DNA from: Chelonoidis abingdonii | Taxonomy: Eukaryota > Chordata > Testudines > Testudinidae | DNA: 64,000 nucleotides | Direction of reading: 5' to 3' | NCBI RefSeq assembly: GCF_003597395.2 | Contig: NC_133770.1 | Coordinates: 34,499,166 to 34,563,165, forward strand | Part shown: positions 47,205 to 60,186 of the stretch, piece by piece | How positions within the stretch are numbered: position 1 is the stretch's first letter | How the letters are laid out: each line of letters begins with the position of its first letter | Notes under the pieces: model-generated | The model's input: only the letters and a program-made list of their open reading frames with translations | What the model was told of the DNA's origin: nothing | The model's database searches: none | Program-made: the position numbers and the translations under genes

Positions 47205-48045
47205 AGCTATGGTAATGTTTCTTTACCTGTAAAAAGGTTAACCAAAGAGAACCACAAACTATACTCCTAGAGGAGCAAATCAGGAAACCGATTTTTCAAA
47301 GCTCAGGGACGGGAATGTTTGGGTCTTGGTTCCTTTTGTCGGGGTCTGGCTCTCAAGCTATGACGAGGGGATCTTTCTATCTTCAGCTTCTAATCTTCAG
47401 TTTCAAAGTTGTGAGTACAGGAGAAGGCAGAACAATAGGCTGTTCTTACTGTCTTTTTTGGTATTTACATGTGGTGCAGTTGCTGGAATGTTTAAATTTG
47501 TATCTCTTTTTGAATTTATAGGTCTGTTTATTTCATTTTTCTTTTAAGAAAATTGACCCGTTGTATTATTGTCACCGCTTGATACAGAGAATAATTTTTA
47601 TGATCTTTTTCTTTCTTTTTTGTTATATAAAGCTTTCTTTTTAAGCCTGTTTGAGTTTTTCTCTGGTTAAGGCTAAGGAACGAAGATAGGGGAAACTCTC
47701 TCTGTGTTAGCTTGACTTAGTTTTGAATCTGCATAGCCTCTGGGTGGAGGGGGAGAGACTCTTATCTAATCTGGGTTTGTGCTTTCAAGGAATTGAAGCG
47801 GGAGAAGCTGGGGAGGTAAAGAGAGGGAAGTGGGTTATTTCCCTTTGTTGTAGACTCAGGGCATCTGAGTCTTGGGGGTTCCCCAGGGAAGGTTTTGGGG
47901 AGACTAGAGTGAGCCAAACACTGGAAATTATGGCTGGTGGCAGCGCTATCAGACCTAAGCTGGTAATTAAGCTTAGAGAAGTTTATGCTAGTACCTCATA
48001 TTTGAACTCTTAAGGTTCAGATTGAGCAATTATACTATGACAATG
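47205..48045 (+). mobile_element. Solo LTR of an endogenous retrovirus-like element
   Basis: The segment has a TATA box (GTTATATAAAGC near 47622), a leader-like part (GAATTGAAGCGGGAGAAGC), then GAGTCTTGGGGGTTCCCCAG, GGTGGCAGCGCTA and CTAAGCTGGTAATTAAGCTT, ending near CTATGACA. Its 3' part matches 19558-20093, so the two are members of one LTR family. No flanking gag or pol sequence is visible. Borders are approximate. Open frames at 47315-47547 and 47723-48013 are LTR sequence. Confidence 0.65.
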
Positions 48046-50598
48046 ACAAAGTACTTTAATGTAAAACAAAGAAGAGTAAAGAAAAGTATGTGACTAACCT
48101 TGCTGCTTTGATATTTGCTGTGATAAAGGGCCCTTCTTTCTTATGTACTTTTCCCTAAAGAATTCCCTCCAGTGCTGCCCCCTGTCCAGTTCAATCAGTG
48201 GGAGTACTAGAGCAAATAAAATAAAGTTCCAGCCTTTCATTCACTGTATCATCCAGACATGTTCTGAACAGGGTTAGACAACATGGCTGAGGCACCGGTG
48301 ACTACTGAATACCTCTTCTTTACTGGCAATTCCATCCCTGGAGTCTAACTGATGGTAGCCATGGTGTAAAATGAGAAAGGTTAAATGAAACGAGCACAAG
48401 TGCAATCAAATTTCTTTTATTCCACAAGAGAGTTTTGGAGGGCAGTTGGTTTTTCTCAATTTTCCATTGATGGCACATAAGGGATATGTTTACAATGAGC
48501 AGGTTTAAGAACTGAATAACAGTTGAAGGAGGCATGTGTGGATGAGGAGGTGATGAAATCCTGGACTCACTGAAGTCAATATGAGTTTTGCTACTGACTT
48601 CAAGGGAGTCAAGATTTAATCCAAAGTCTCTAGAAGGCTGTCAGTATCACTTGTGAGGAGATGTTATGACTGAGTTAAATATTCTTTTTGACAGTTATTT
48701 ACCATGCAGCAGTGTCATTTGTATGATTGTAGCCAAGTTTATGAAAGCACTTACACTGGCTTGTGACTGTTGCATTAAGCCAAATTTTGAGAGGTAAATA
48801 TATTCTTCCATGGGTAATCCATTCTTCAGCACCGCCCAAGACCTAGGCCTTTGTGAATAATACATTTCTTTTTAAACAGTTCTGTTCTGAAACATGATTT
48901 TGTGCTAATTCCCCTCCCCTTAGTCAATCACAAATCTGCTCCCTGTATGTATTCAGAGTCCAATCTGCTTTCTATAGCTACAACGTTTTTACTATTTTTT
49001 TTTTTTATTTGCATTGGTGCTATGAATCTAGTACACCATTGAGAGAGCGCTCTGTTGTGCTCTGGCTTGGGCATGAGTGTTCCAGGGGCAAATTCTGTGG
49101 AATTAGAAGACAGCTGCATTGCACAGGTGTAATTTGAGTTACGGAATCTGGTGTTTAATCACAAGTAAGAAATAACACAGCGGGGGGCGGGGAGGAGGGA
49201 GTTCAGGCCTGAAATTTACTAAAGCATTCTTCTTACTTGCACGCTGACGAATTTGATCTGGAAGTTGACTCAGATATGGAATCTCATGATGCCATTTTTA
49301 CACAGTTAATATTCAGAGTGGAATCACACTTGAAAGATATGAGACATAAAAAACTAGGGAGAATTTTTTGGATATGTACTTAGGCGGCAGGTCTCTTTAA
49401 CAGGAATGCTATTCAGTAATGATTTTAACTGTTTATGGCACAATAGTGTGTGGATTACTTGGTGTGTGTGACAAATGCAGGGGTGCTCTTTAGTAATTAC
49501 TGTTACTTATTTTGTCACCTGTAATAAGTATTAAGCAACAAGGTGAAGTGAGGTAATAACTTATTGTACCAACTTCTGCTGTGACAAACAAGCTTCCAAT
49601 TACCTCACCGCACTTTGTCTCTCTAATACTGGACGTGACATGACTACAACTGCACTGCAATACAACCCCGTGTATATATGCTGACACCATAAACATTGGG
49701 TGCGAAATACCACCTAGGGAGAGAAGACCCTTTTGAATAGTCAACCTAACAGCTTCACCACCGTAAAGGGTCCAAGGACAGAGCTAGAGTGAATAGCCTC
49801 AATGGCTCGTTAGTTGCTCTTTTGGTAAGCACTTCCAATCAGTTTGAATGCAGAGAAATAAGGCTACAGAGACTTCAGGAGGACATGGCTTTCTAAGGAT
49901 CTATAAATTCTGCCCTGTCCTTTAACTACGATGGAAACGTCTATTCTCCTTGACTGCTAGTGAACATAAGTTAATATGCCTAAGGGGTTTGTTTTAATTT
50001 TTGGGTTTTTTCCTCAATGCTTGTTACATAGAACTACTGTCATTCGTTAAGAAGGTACTGATCACAGTGATCCCTTGCTGAAGGAGGAAATATAGGTGCC
50101 TGAACCATCAGGTGTGCAGGATGTAAATGTCTGAGTGAGAAGACATAATGAGATTCCACCGCTGCAGGTGACGGGTCAAATACAAGCAGGCCCAATGCAG
50201 AAGTGGCTGCACTCAGGAGAGGGTGTTGGCGTATACCTCAAATCAAGTGGTAATTGTCTCCAGGTAAGCATAGCTGTATAATTTTAATTAGCTGTGATCC
50301 TTCATAGGGGTACACCGGGCTGTGAGATACCTCACTATGCACCTGCCCTTAAGTGTGAGTCTGTGCCTCGAGGGTCATCTCCCTAGCACTTGGTATGGAC
50401 AACTAAAGCTCACTTTCTGGCCTCGCCGAGGCCACACGTTTATCTACAGCGTTAGCCTCGCTGAGTGTCAGCCCCTGTTCCAAGGACACTTGCTTTATTC
50501 ACAGTTTCACTGCTTCCAAATAATCAGTCCACTCAGATCACCACTCTGCCTAATACACAGCACTTACGATATGTTTATAGTGAAATTAGTATGTTTAG
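48046..50598. other. Unassigned sequence
   Basis: No gene is recognised. Weak MITE-like or LTR-like stretches may be present, but none has clear ends. Confidence 0.45.
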
Positions 50599-52177
50599 TA
50601 GGGCTGTCAAGCGATAAAAATTATCATGTGATAATTGCGCTGTTAAACAATAATAGAATACCATTTATTTAAATATTTTGGATGTTTTCTATTTTCAATA
50701 TATGATTGTCAGTTACAACACAGAATACAAATATATAGTGCTCACTTTATTTTTTATTACAAATATTGCCATGTAAAAACAAAGAAATAGCATTTTGTTC
50801 AGTTCACCTAATATAAGTACTGTAGTGCAGTTTGTTTATCATGAAAGCTGAACTTACAAATGGAGATTATGTACAAAAAAACTGCATTCAAAATAAACAA
50901 TGTAAATTTAGAGCCTTCGAGTCCACTCAGTCCTACTCTCAGCCATTGTGTAGACAAACAAGTTTGTTTACATTTGCAGGAGATAATGCTGCCCGTCTTG
51001 TTTACCATCTCAACTGACCGTGGAACAGGTGTTCTCATGGCACTGTTAGCCAGCGTTGCAAATTATTTACCACGCAGATGTCCTAAGATTCATAGTCCCT
51101 TCATGTTTCAACCACCATTCGAGAGGACATGCTTCCATACTGATGAGTTCTGCTCGATAACAATCCAAGCAAGTGTGGACTGATGCATGTTCATTTCCGT
51201 TATCTGAGTCAGATGCCCACCAGCAAAGGTTGATTTTTGTTTTTGATCTTCGGATTCTGTAGTTTCTGCATTGGAGTGTTGCTCTTTTAAGATTCTGAAG
51301 CATTGCTCCACACCTTGTCCCTCTCAGATTTTGGATGGCACTTCAGATCTTAAACCTTGGTTGAGTGCTGTAGCTATTCTTAGAATCTCACATTGTAGCT
51401 TTTTGCTTTTGTCAATCTGCTGTAAAGTGTTCTTAAACGAACATGTGCCAGGTCATCATCCGAGACGCTATAACATGAATATATGGCAGGAAATGCAGGC
51501 AAAACAGAACAGGAGACACACAATTTCTCTCCCAAGGAGTTCAGTCACAAATTTAATTAACGCATTATTTTTTTAATGAGCATCATTAGCATGAACATGT
51601 CCTCTGCCAGTGGTGGCTGAAGCATGAAGGGGCATATGAATTTTTAGGCATCTAGCATGTAAGATATCTTGCGACGCTGGCTACACATGCCTGTTCTCAC
51701 TTTCAATTGACATTGTAAACCAAGCGGCAAGCATTATCTCCTGCAAATATAACAAACTTGTTTGTCTTAGTGATTGTACTGACAAGAATAGGACTGATGG
51801 ATCTTGTAGCCTCTAAAGTTTTACATGTTTTGTTTTGAGTGTAGTTTAGTAACAAAACAAAAAAATCCCACATGTGTATAATATACTCACAATAAAGAGT
51901 TGCACGACAGTACTTTGTATGAGGTAAAAATTGAAAAATTCTATTTTATGTTGTTTACAAATATTTGCACTGTAAAAATGATCAAAAAATAATATAATGT
52001 GAGCAGTGTACGCTTTGTATTCTGTATTGTAATAGAAATCAATATATTTGAAAATGTAGAAAACATCCAAAATATTTAATAAATTTCAATTGATATTCTA
52101 TTGTTTAACAGTTCAATTAATCGTTATTCATTTTTTGGGATTAATCATGAGTTAACTGCGATTAATCGCCAATCCTA
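50599..52177. mobile_element. hAT-like element with inverted arms of about 500 bp
   Basis: The ends TAGGGCTGTCAAGCGATAA and GCGATTAATCGCCAATCCTA are inverted and flanked by ATGTTTAG (50591-50598) and ATGCTTAG (52178-52185), seven of eight bases. The inverted similarity extends far inward: GTTAAACAATA, ATATTTTGGATGTTTTCTA, ACAGAATACAAA, ATTTGCAGGAGATAATGC and their reverse complements occur in order in both arms. The centre (about 51130-51600) is not inverted and includes a minus-strand transposase remnant. The element is inactive. Confidence 0.8.
51067..51303 (-). pseudogene. hAT transposase C-terminal remnant
   Basis: The minus-strand frame includes ASDSDNGNEHASVHTCLDCY and CPLEWWLKHEG, the EWW-containing part just upstream of the C-terminal dimerisation region of hAT transposases. 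The plus strand near 51620-51720 encodes a second, inverted copy of the next part (KHEGAYEF, then ATLAT), because the region lies at the inner border of the long arms. No catalytic triad can be traced. Confidence 0.6.
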
Positions 52178-52185
52178 ATGCTTAG

Positions 52186-53262
52186 TTAACAAAACATAGA
52201 GATTCAAGTAATAGCACAAAGTATTGCAAATAAAAAAATATTTATAAAAACCATAACACATTCTAGAGCTTAGGTTTAATTAACTAGATGTTTTCATGTC
52301 TTGTATTGCTCTCCCAAAATCATTGCAATACTCCACTCCCAGGTTGCCTGTGACTCTCCTTTCATGAGACAAGCCCACTGTCAGCTTGCCTCCTTGGTGA
52401 ATGACCCAGAATGGATCTTTGCTCCCCAAGATACATCAGAACAATCCTTCATCTTTATTCATAAACAGGATCTCACTATCCTGCTGTTTGTTTCAGCTTG
52501 TAGATTTTCTTTCTTGTAGATTTTTGCAGTCTCTTACTTTGCCTGTGGTTGATTACGCAAATAGGCATATACTGTGAGGCATACAATATACAAATGACTG
52601 AACAGAGACGCAAGTGTCTGTTACCTCTCACTTGAAAGGTACATTTGTGAGGTGTGTATCACCTTCTGGCGACCTGCCTTAACTCTAAGACCTTAAGAAC
52701 ATATTTTTTAGTATAGATACTGTAACACAGTATACTGACTCATGAGCTAACTCAACCCTGTGTCACTCTCAATACCTACCAATATATATAAATTGGACCT
52801 AACTGGTAGACAGGTTGGTGACAGAGGGCGTCAATTAACTGAGCAGAGCTTTACCTGAAGGGCTAATTGAAGGAGAAGCAACCCCAACAGGTGGGATGAT
52901 GTGAATGATAGGAAGTAAGCCCTAGAGAGTGGAAATCCAAAGGAAGGCAGAGGGTTAACTGGTGTTCTGTTCCCTTTCCTAGAAGCAAGTGGGGAAGCTG
53001 GATATGGAATGTGAATAACACTACAAGCTATGGTGTGCTGAAAGAATATAATAAAGCACAGTGGTGCTGAAGGAGACATGGAGTGGTCGTGGTCTGTGGT
53101 AAGGGTCTGAAAGGACTCTCCAAGGGACACCCTATGACAGATGCACAACTCCTTAAATATTATCTGTGCATACATTTTGCACTGATTATAATGACCAGTG
53201 GTATACTGGCTCTCAGTAGACCCCACAGATGCCACACTTTGAACTATTTTGCACATAAACAA
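52186..53262. other. Unassigned sequence, possible LTR-like 3' part
   Basis: The part 52800-53130 (GGTTGGTGACAGAGGGCGTC, AGAATATAATAAAGCACAG) has a polyadenylation signal and the feel of an LTR or leader, but no clear ends. The longest open frame in the window (52831-53334, minus) crosses it into a repeat and has no recognisable domain. Confidence 0.35.
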
Positions 53263-53517
53263 CAAGGAGTCCGGTGGCACCTTAAACACTAACAGATTTA
53301 TTTGGGCATAAGCTTTCGTGCGTAAAAAACCCACTTCAGATGCATGGAGTGAAAATTACACATGCAAGCAGTCTGTATCAGTAATTTTCACTCCATGCAT
53401 ATGAAGAAGTGGGGATTTTACCCATGAAAGCTTATGCCCAACTAAATCTGTAAGTCTTTTAAGGTGCCACCAGCCTCCTCGTTTTTGAGGATACAGACTA
53501 ACATGGCCACCCCTCTG
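53263..53517. repeat. Fold-back repeat, copy 5 (inverted arms)
   Basis: The left arm has AACAACAAGGAGTCCGGTGG and GGGCATAAGCTTTCGTGCGT and lacks its outer end. The right arm has TGAAAGCTTATGCCCAACTA and ends ACATGGCCACCCCTCTGATA. The palindrome centre, near 53375, is around TGGAGTGAAAATTACACATG and CAGTAATTTTCACTCCATGC. Confidence 0.8.
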
Positions 53518-53984
53518 ATATTTTGCATATATCCAACCCAGGGGATCCCTGTAAAACCCTACATACCCCCTGCGCCCTCTGCCAGTTGGCAGCAAGGGAT
53601 CTGTGGGTCACGATAGCTCGCACTGGTAACAATAATGGTGAAGATATGGCAGCATGAGCTTCACTGCAGGCTAGCCACCCAATTCCTCTGCTGTACAAGG
53701 CCCCCAGGGATACTGTCTATGTACTCAGATTGTTAGCAGGGTCTGTGCCATTGCATCTTCTTTGCTATTGTTACCCATGCTGGCTAGATTAAAGCTAGAG
53801 CAGACATGCCTACTTACACTACAATTACTTAATTTTGCAGGGCAGATGTACCCTCAGAGACTAGAAAGGGAAAACGGGTGCAGCTAGCCTCATAACTGTG
53901 ACCGTGTGCTTCAAAATATTTGTTTTACTAGGCTATAATCCAACCGCCTACAGCCTATGGCAAGGAGGAGACTTCCTCGATGGT

Positions 53985-54120
53985 AGTTTATTATAGAAGA
54001 GTCTGGTATGGAATTTTCCCCCATCTTTTCCTGGATCATTTGGTACTAGCTGCTGTTAGAGAGGATAGTGGACTAGAAGGACTATTGTCTGATGTGACAT
54101 GACAGTTCTTGTGCTCGTAT
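53985..54120 (+). mobile_element. CR1-like 3' end
   Basis: GGTACTAGCTGCTGTTAGAG, GATAGTGGACTAGAAGGAC and CTGATGTGACATGACAGTTC match a CR1 3' tail of the form GACTAGATGGACCATTGGTC. Confidence 0.6.
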
Positions 54121-57100
54121 TTAAAACTAAGGGGTGATTTAAAAATTGCTATACTGCCTGTTAAGATAATCTGCTCCTTTGGTTCAGGACGGGAGGAGAT
54201 GAGGGGTATTGTAAGGGCTGAACCTTATTTAGTAAATATTTTTAGACCCATTTGTTAACCAAGAAAAGTCTTTAAGGATTGTAGGTTATTTCGTAGCCCA
54301 CCACTTCAGTTAAAAGACAAGCCTAATAAGAGTCCATTGGTCACAGCACAGGCTTTTAAGAGTGTACTTCCCCCCCTCTAAGCTTTCTAAAGTGCAAAAA
54401 GTTTCCTTGCTAGAAGATTACACTACAAGTTGCTACTGGACTATGGTTCATCTCTTCTGAGGCTATGGAAATAAATATTTTATTTCAGCAATGCACAAGC
54501 TAGAGAGGTGAGACATCAAAGAGGGGGAAGAAATGCTGAGTTCTGTCATAGCCTGTGAATCCAACTACAAGGAATTATTTCCTAGTAATTGTCTCATTCT
54601 GGTGCAAGTGCAGCTTTTTCTAGAACTCTGTTGAAAATATCTTTCCTAATGGGATAGAATTGTTCTGTGTTGCCTCAGTTGTTCTATCTTGTCTAAATTG
54701 TTGGAATGACACTAATATTAGCTATAGAAGAATAGGGGCAGTTTGGGGCCAAATGCTCAAGGGGAGTTCTGGGTACAGAGTGGGTAGCAGCATGGAGGAA
54801 AGCAATCTCTTCAGAGCCAGGGCACAGTGGCTGGTACTCTGGAGGAATTAGTCCATGATATGTTATAATTCTTACATTCACTCCCTCACTCTCCCTGTAC
54901 AACAGAGGGACTGGGAAGCTGATTACAGTAGAGTCAAAATCTGATTTATGTGATTCCCCCTTGCTCAGGGCTTGTTGCAAAGCCACAAATTCACCCATGA
55001 TAAATAAATAAATGGACAAATATATCAAAATTTACAGAAGATGTTGTCTTAAATTTGAATTAACCTTTAATGAGTCATATCATCTTTATTTTTAAGTGAC
55101 GAAAAAATGTTCTGGGCCTAGGTCTTTTCCCCTTATGGCTTAGTTCTGTTTTTCCTCTCTCTCCTTCTTGTGAAATGTGGAGTGTCTCTCCTTTTTGTCT
55201 TGCATGGAATAGATTGTAATGTCACCAACTCAGATAAACATTTTTTGCAGTGGTCCCTGACAGTGTAACTAAAATCATGGCACTACACAGGAACAGAACC
55301 AGTCTGAACTCTAATTGCACAGTAGACTGCAGTGGCTCCAGTTCCCTGGCATCAAGCTGAGGTGTACTACACTGCAATCCTTTAGAGAGAACTTGAAGTG
55401 GGATTCAGTATAAGGAGTGAAGTCTGGCTCTTCCTTGGTAGAAAATACTTTCAACCCTCTTGTGGCTGGATCGGGGCATGATGCTGCTCACCCAGACAGC
55501 TGCTGTCCTGTGTAGGTGCTTGCGTTACCAGTCAAGGCAGCTACTACAATAAGAGGCCCCCCTGCTGTGTTTCCATTAGCTTCAGTAGAAGTTGTGTATG
55601 GGGGAGGACTGACCATGTAGGCCACATGCCCCTGCTCCTTATAGCAAGAAGATAGGCTATATAGGGAAGTAAAGCAGACCAGTAAATATGAATGATAGAT
55701 ACAGATCATCCACTTACCAAAAGAATTGTAGGAAAGTAGCTTTCTCTCCCCAGTGCTTGGCTAAGATTAAAAAGAAGAAATGTGTTGTGTGTTTGTCAAT
55801 ATAAAAGTGTGTATGAGTTCGTTGGGGCAAGGAGTGTCGCTTCACTTGTACAGTGCCTAACACAATGGGGGCAATAGCCATTGAGTGTGGACGCTGTGAC
55901 ACTAATCAAATTTTCAAATACCATCACTGTATTCAGGAACATTCACATTTATTCCAGAAATTGACATATTTTATAGGAAAATAACATAACCCAAATAAAA
56001 AATCCCAGTCATGCCACTGGAGCACACAGACTGAAGTCATACTTAAAAATAGATCAGCTCCTCATCCTTTTTAGTCTTGTTGTATATTGCCTATGCAGCA
56101 CAGTGTCCCTAAAGCATACTAAAAGATGCTCCGAGTATGTTCACAATAAACCTGCTTCTAAAAGTTACATTAGAGCATCATATATACTCAGTGTTTATCT
56201 TTGGAATCCCATTCTATTTCACAAGCTCAGATATTCCCAAATGAAGTTCACAAGACATAAAATATTCCACATGCCCTCATCTGCCAAGAGGAAGGGATAG
56301 CAATTAAAAGTTTGCATGCTGTGAAATCTCTGGGCACCAATAGTTTCTGCATAGAATGTTATAACATTTTAAAGAATAATTGGTTTTTCCCTGTCTGGGG
56401 TAATGAATGCAAGCAAACTTGTCTTTTTGAAAGAGGGCTACATCTCAGTCATTCTCAAAACACACTAAAGCCTGCTGCTTTTTGTATGGACTTCTGTCTC
56501 ATGAACTGAGATCAAGATCCTGGCAACAAATTGCACCTCACAAGCTCGTGAAAGTTCTGCCCACCTTTACAGACATGCCTCAAAGAGACTTTGTAAAGGA
56601 GAAACAGGCTTCTGATAATGTAATGTCAAGCTGTTTCTGAGGCTGTGGGTTGGCTCCTGGGCTCAGTTAAACAGGAGTAAAAATACTTAATTACATGCTT
56701 TGACCTAATTCAAATAGGGCTGCATGCGAAAGCATCTAGTAGGATTATGGAATACCCTCCCCTCAACCTTTACATTGTTGGGTAGGGGAGACTGTACTCA
56801 TCTTCTGAAAGGTGTGTGTCAGAGGAAATGGGATCAAACCTTCTGAGAAGTGTCTGTTCCAGACACGAAGAAAGCAAAGCTGCTCCATGTGAGTTCTGCT
56901 TTTTATCTTTACCATGCCAACTCCAACAAGCAAATTCTGAAATAAAGTAGCCGCTGAAAGGAAAGGAGAGAGAGTAAATATGCTGTTTGCTGCTGATTAC
57001 AATGCAATTATTCTCCAATCATTGTACATGAGCAGTGTTGTGCGTAATTATTTCAGGGCACAAGGTAAAACTTAAATCTGAAACCTGAATTCTATGCTCA

Positions 57101-57606
57101 GAAATGTTTAATTTAAAATCATTTTTATTTTAGATGTGCGTGAAAAGAAAGTGCATTTAATGGTGCTTTTATACCCATGAGACTCAGCTGATACATTTGT
57201 CAACAAAAACTAGTTTTCACTAGGTTAGAAGAACAGCAATTTACTACACTAATAAATATGGAATGAAGTTTGATTTTATTATGCGGCTTTTTTAATCTAT
57301 TTATTGCAGCATGTATGACTTATAGTTTCAGATGTTAGTGAAGTCAGTAATGTCCAGACACAATGAGGTATGTGATAAGGATGGAATTAAGGCATTAACT
57401 GGCTTCAGTAGATTTAAATTAGATCCTTCTTTGTTACTTGGATATATAGATTTGTTTTAACTTTCGCAGCTGGCTGTTTGGCAGCAGTGTGTTGGCAAAC
57501 ATTTTAACAATGGCATCCCTCAAATTTTCAGCCTGGGTTAGAAATATAGTGCACATTTCCTGGGTAAAATACTCTTTCCTATGCTTTCCAAAAACTTCAT
57601 TTGCTC
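54121..57606. other. Unassigned sequence
   Basis: I recognise no gene. A short L2-like tail (TACAGTGCCTAACACAATGG, about 55848-55870) is the only repeat I can name. Open frames here (54693-55028, 56770-57018 and others) have no recognisable domain. Confidence 0.45.
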
Positions 57607-59506
57607 TGTGATGGGTTGGACCCCCTGCTTCTGGGATGCCACCTGATATACTGGGGTTTCACTGAGCCACCCCTGCTGAATCACTCTGGGTTCCCTCTGG
57701 CTGCTTTGCTGAATTAGGGTCTCCGGCCTCTTGCAGCACACACACACACAGGGCCACACCCTGCTGCAGACACAGACTTAAGTCAGCTTTGTGTGAGAGG
57801 ACTCCCTCATTACTCACGTGCACACCCCTTTTTGGGAGACAAACCCAAAATAATACTGTCTTGCACTGTATAGAAAAATCTGCACAGCGCAAGCTCATAA
57901 AAATCCACCTTCTTCCTCAATGTGAAGAGAGTTATACACACTTCTTGCCCCCACAGTTAGAAATTGCATAAACTGGAATGCATTCTTCTTATAAACAAGA
58001 AATAAGTGTATTAACTACCAAATGTGGATTTTAAGTGAATATAAGAGATAACAGACGGAACAAAGCAGATTACTAAGCAAATTACAGTGGATGAGAAGCT
58101 GGATATATGAGTCAACAGTGTACCCTTGTTGCTAAGGAGGCCAACGGCATATTGGTTTATATTTGTAGGAGCACTGCCAGCAGATTGAGGGAAGTGATTA
58201 TTCCCTCTATTTGGCACTGGTGAGGTCACACTTGGAGTACTGTGTCCAGTTTTGGTCTCTTTCCCTTCTCTCTCCCTCTCCCTCCCCCCACACAGAAGTG
58301 ATGTGGACAAATTGGAGAGAGTCCAGCGGAGGGGAACAAAAATGATTAGGGGGCTGGGGCACATGACTTACGCGGAGAGGCTGAGGGAACTGGGGTTATT
58401 TAGTCTGCACAAGAGGAGAGTGAGGGGGAATTTGGTAGCAGCCTTCAACTACCTGAAGGGCAGTTTCAAAGAGAATGGAACTAGACTGTTCTTAGCGGTG
58501 GCAGATGACAGAATGAAGCAATGGTCTCAAGCTGCGGGGGAGAGGTCTGGGTTGGATGTTAGGAAACTATTTCACTAGTAGGGTGGTGAAGCACTGGAAT
58601 GGGTTACCCACAGAGCTGGTGGAATCTCCACCCGCAGATGTTTTTAAGGCCTAGCTTGACAAAGCCCTGGCTGGGATGATTTAGTTGGTGTTGGTCCTGC
58701 TTTGAGCAGGGGATTGGACTAGACGACCTCCTGAGGTCTTTTCCAACCCTAATAATTCTATGATTCTAAATGAAACCAAACATGCAGACTAAGCTAGTTT
58801 CATTAAAGAAATTGGTTACAAATAGTATTTCTCACCCTAGATGTTGTTTCAGGCAGATTACAGAAAATCTTGAAAGGCAACTGCACTGGTCTCCCTCTTG
58901 AGACCTCAGGTATTACAGTACTCACAAGCTAGATGCCTTTCCAGCTTGGGCTCAACCCTTCTCCCCGCAGATCTTTTTTCAGTGTCTCTTAGGGTGGGGA
59001 GGCAGAGGAGAACCATGATGATGTCACTCCCCTGCCTTATATAGCGCTTGTGTAAGGCAGGAACCCTTTGTCTCCTAGTGGAAAACCACTGTCATTCCAA
59101 AAGGGGAAGAGAAGTATTCAGTACTAGGTGACTCGGACCCATGTCTCTTCATGGCTGTGGCAGCCATTGCTTGTAGGCTATATCCAGGGGCCACAGGAAG
59201 ATTAAGCTCTTTCACAGTCCATTGTCTCTGTTCATGATCCATTAGTCTGGTCTGGCTTTTCCATTGTTGTACCTGAAGTGCTGGTTGGGAGTGACACCCA
59301 AAGTAACACATTTGAAATCTAGACACAGTTAATATTCCTAACTTCAGATACAGAAATGATACAGGCATACAAATTGGATAATCATTCAGTAAATCATAAA
59401 CTTTCCAATTATGTGTCATATGAGCCACCATGCTTAAAGTATATCTCAGTTATGTCATTCATATCATAAGCATATTTTCATAAAGAATATGAAATGAAAC
59501 ATCACA
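57607..59506. mobile_element. LTR-like repeat split by a CR1 insertion
   Basis: The segment starts TGTGATGGGTTGGACCCCCT and ends GAAACATCACA, giving inverted TGTGATG/CATCACA ends with TG...CA. The left part (57607-58087) has CAAACCCAAAATAATACTG and TAACAGACGGAACAAAGCAG. The right part (58770-59506) has ATGATGTCACTCCCCTGCC followed by a TATA-like TTATATAGCGC. The two parts look like one element of about 1.2 kb separated by the CR1 at 58088-58769. Orientation cannot be decided, and the LTR assignment is from memory of similar turtle repeats. Confidence 0.5.
58088..58769 (+). mobile_element. CR1 LINE, ORF2 C-terminus and 3' end
   Basis: The frame DVDKLERVQRRGTKMIRGLG, then RLRELGLFSLHKRRVRGNLV at 58270-58440, is the conserved C-terminal segment of CR1 ORF2 (KLExVQRRATKMI...[20 protein letters not shown]). 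The usual WN...VPPEVVEAPSL-like stretch follows, then GGATTGGACTAGACGACCTC and the terminal TAATTCTATGATTCTA. It looks younger than the CR1 at 31672. A CT-rich insertion (58261-58290) disrupts the frame. The open frame at 58252-58578 is part of it, not a host gene. Confidence 0.9.
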
Positions 59507-60186
59507 CGTTCCATACTCCTCCAGACATAACAAGGGTTGTTGGCATCCCATGAGCTGGGTTAAAGTCTGAATGAAAGATATAAGAAAAGCCAATAAACCA
59601 GTAGCTATCCACTCAGTAATGTTGTTCCCCTCTTTCCCCCAGAAGGTAGGTTTGAGATAGCTAAGAAGGTCTTAGTCAATGTACTGCCACATACATAGTT
59701 ATAAAAGGCAAGGGTGGGACTATTTCCTGGGTAAGACTATTTCCTGCCTTTACCAGCCAGGAAAGATGCTAAGTACTGTACAGGATCAGTTATTAACATT
59801 CAGTGGATGCTTCAGCCTCATTCCCAAACACTGTCTTCCCCAGAGTTCATCAAGGAGATGTCATCTTGCAGATGCTGGTAGAGAGCAAATGACTAAATAA
59901 ACCAAGACAACAAATACAACACAATAGTGGCCTAATGTTGGTAACCATGAAAATCTCCTCTATGTTTATGTTCTGTGGAAATGAAAATAGGAAACAGAAT
60001 ATCAATATACTGTCAAAGCTATTCTAGAGAACAGTTTAAGTTGAAAGTGATAGTTTTCTTCTCTACAAGGTTAACTAACGCAGAGTTTAACTTCGTAAAT
60101 TGTATCTTAAAAGTGGCTTAAAGCATTTTTTATAAACTGCACAAATCAAGTCAAAATAGTAAGAAAAGTGTTGGATTTCAGTTTAA
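59507..60186. other. Unassigned sequence
   Basis: No gene or clear repeat is seen. Confidence 0.5.

Noticed and set aside
52831..53334. Longest open frame in the window (167 codons, minus strand)
   Set aside because: It runs into the left arm of a fold-back repeat (from 53263) and shows no family motif, splice context or coding signature.
58252..58578. 108-codon frame that looks conserved
   Set aside because: It is the C-terminal part of CR1 ORF2 inside a CR1 remnant, not a host gene.
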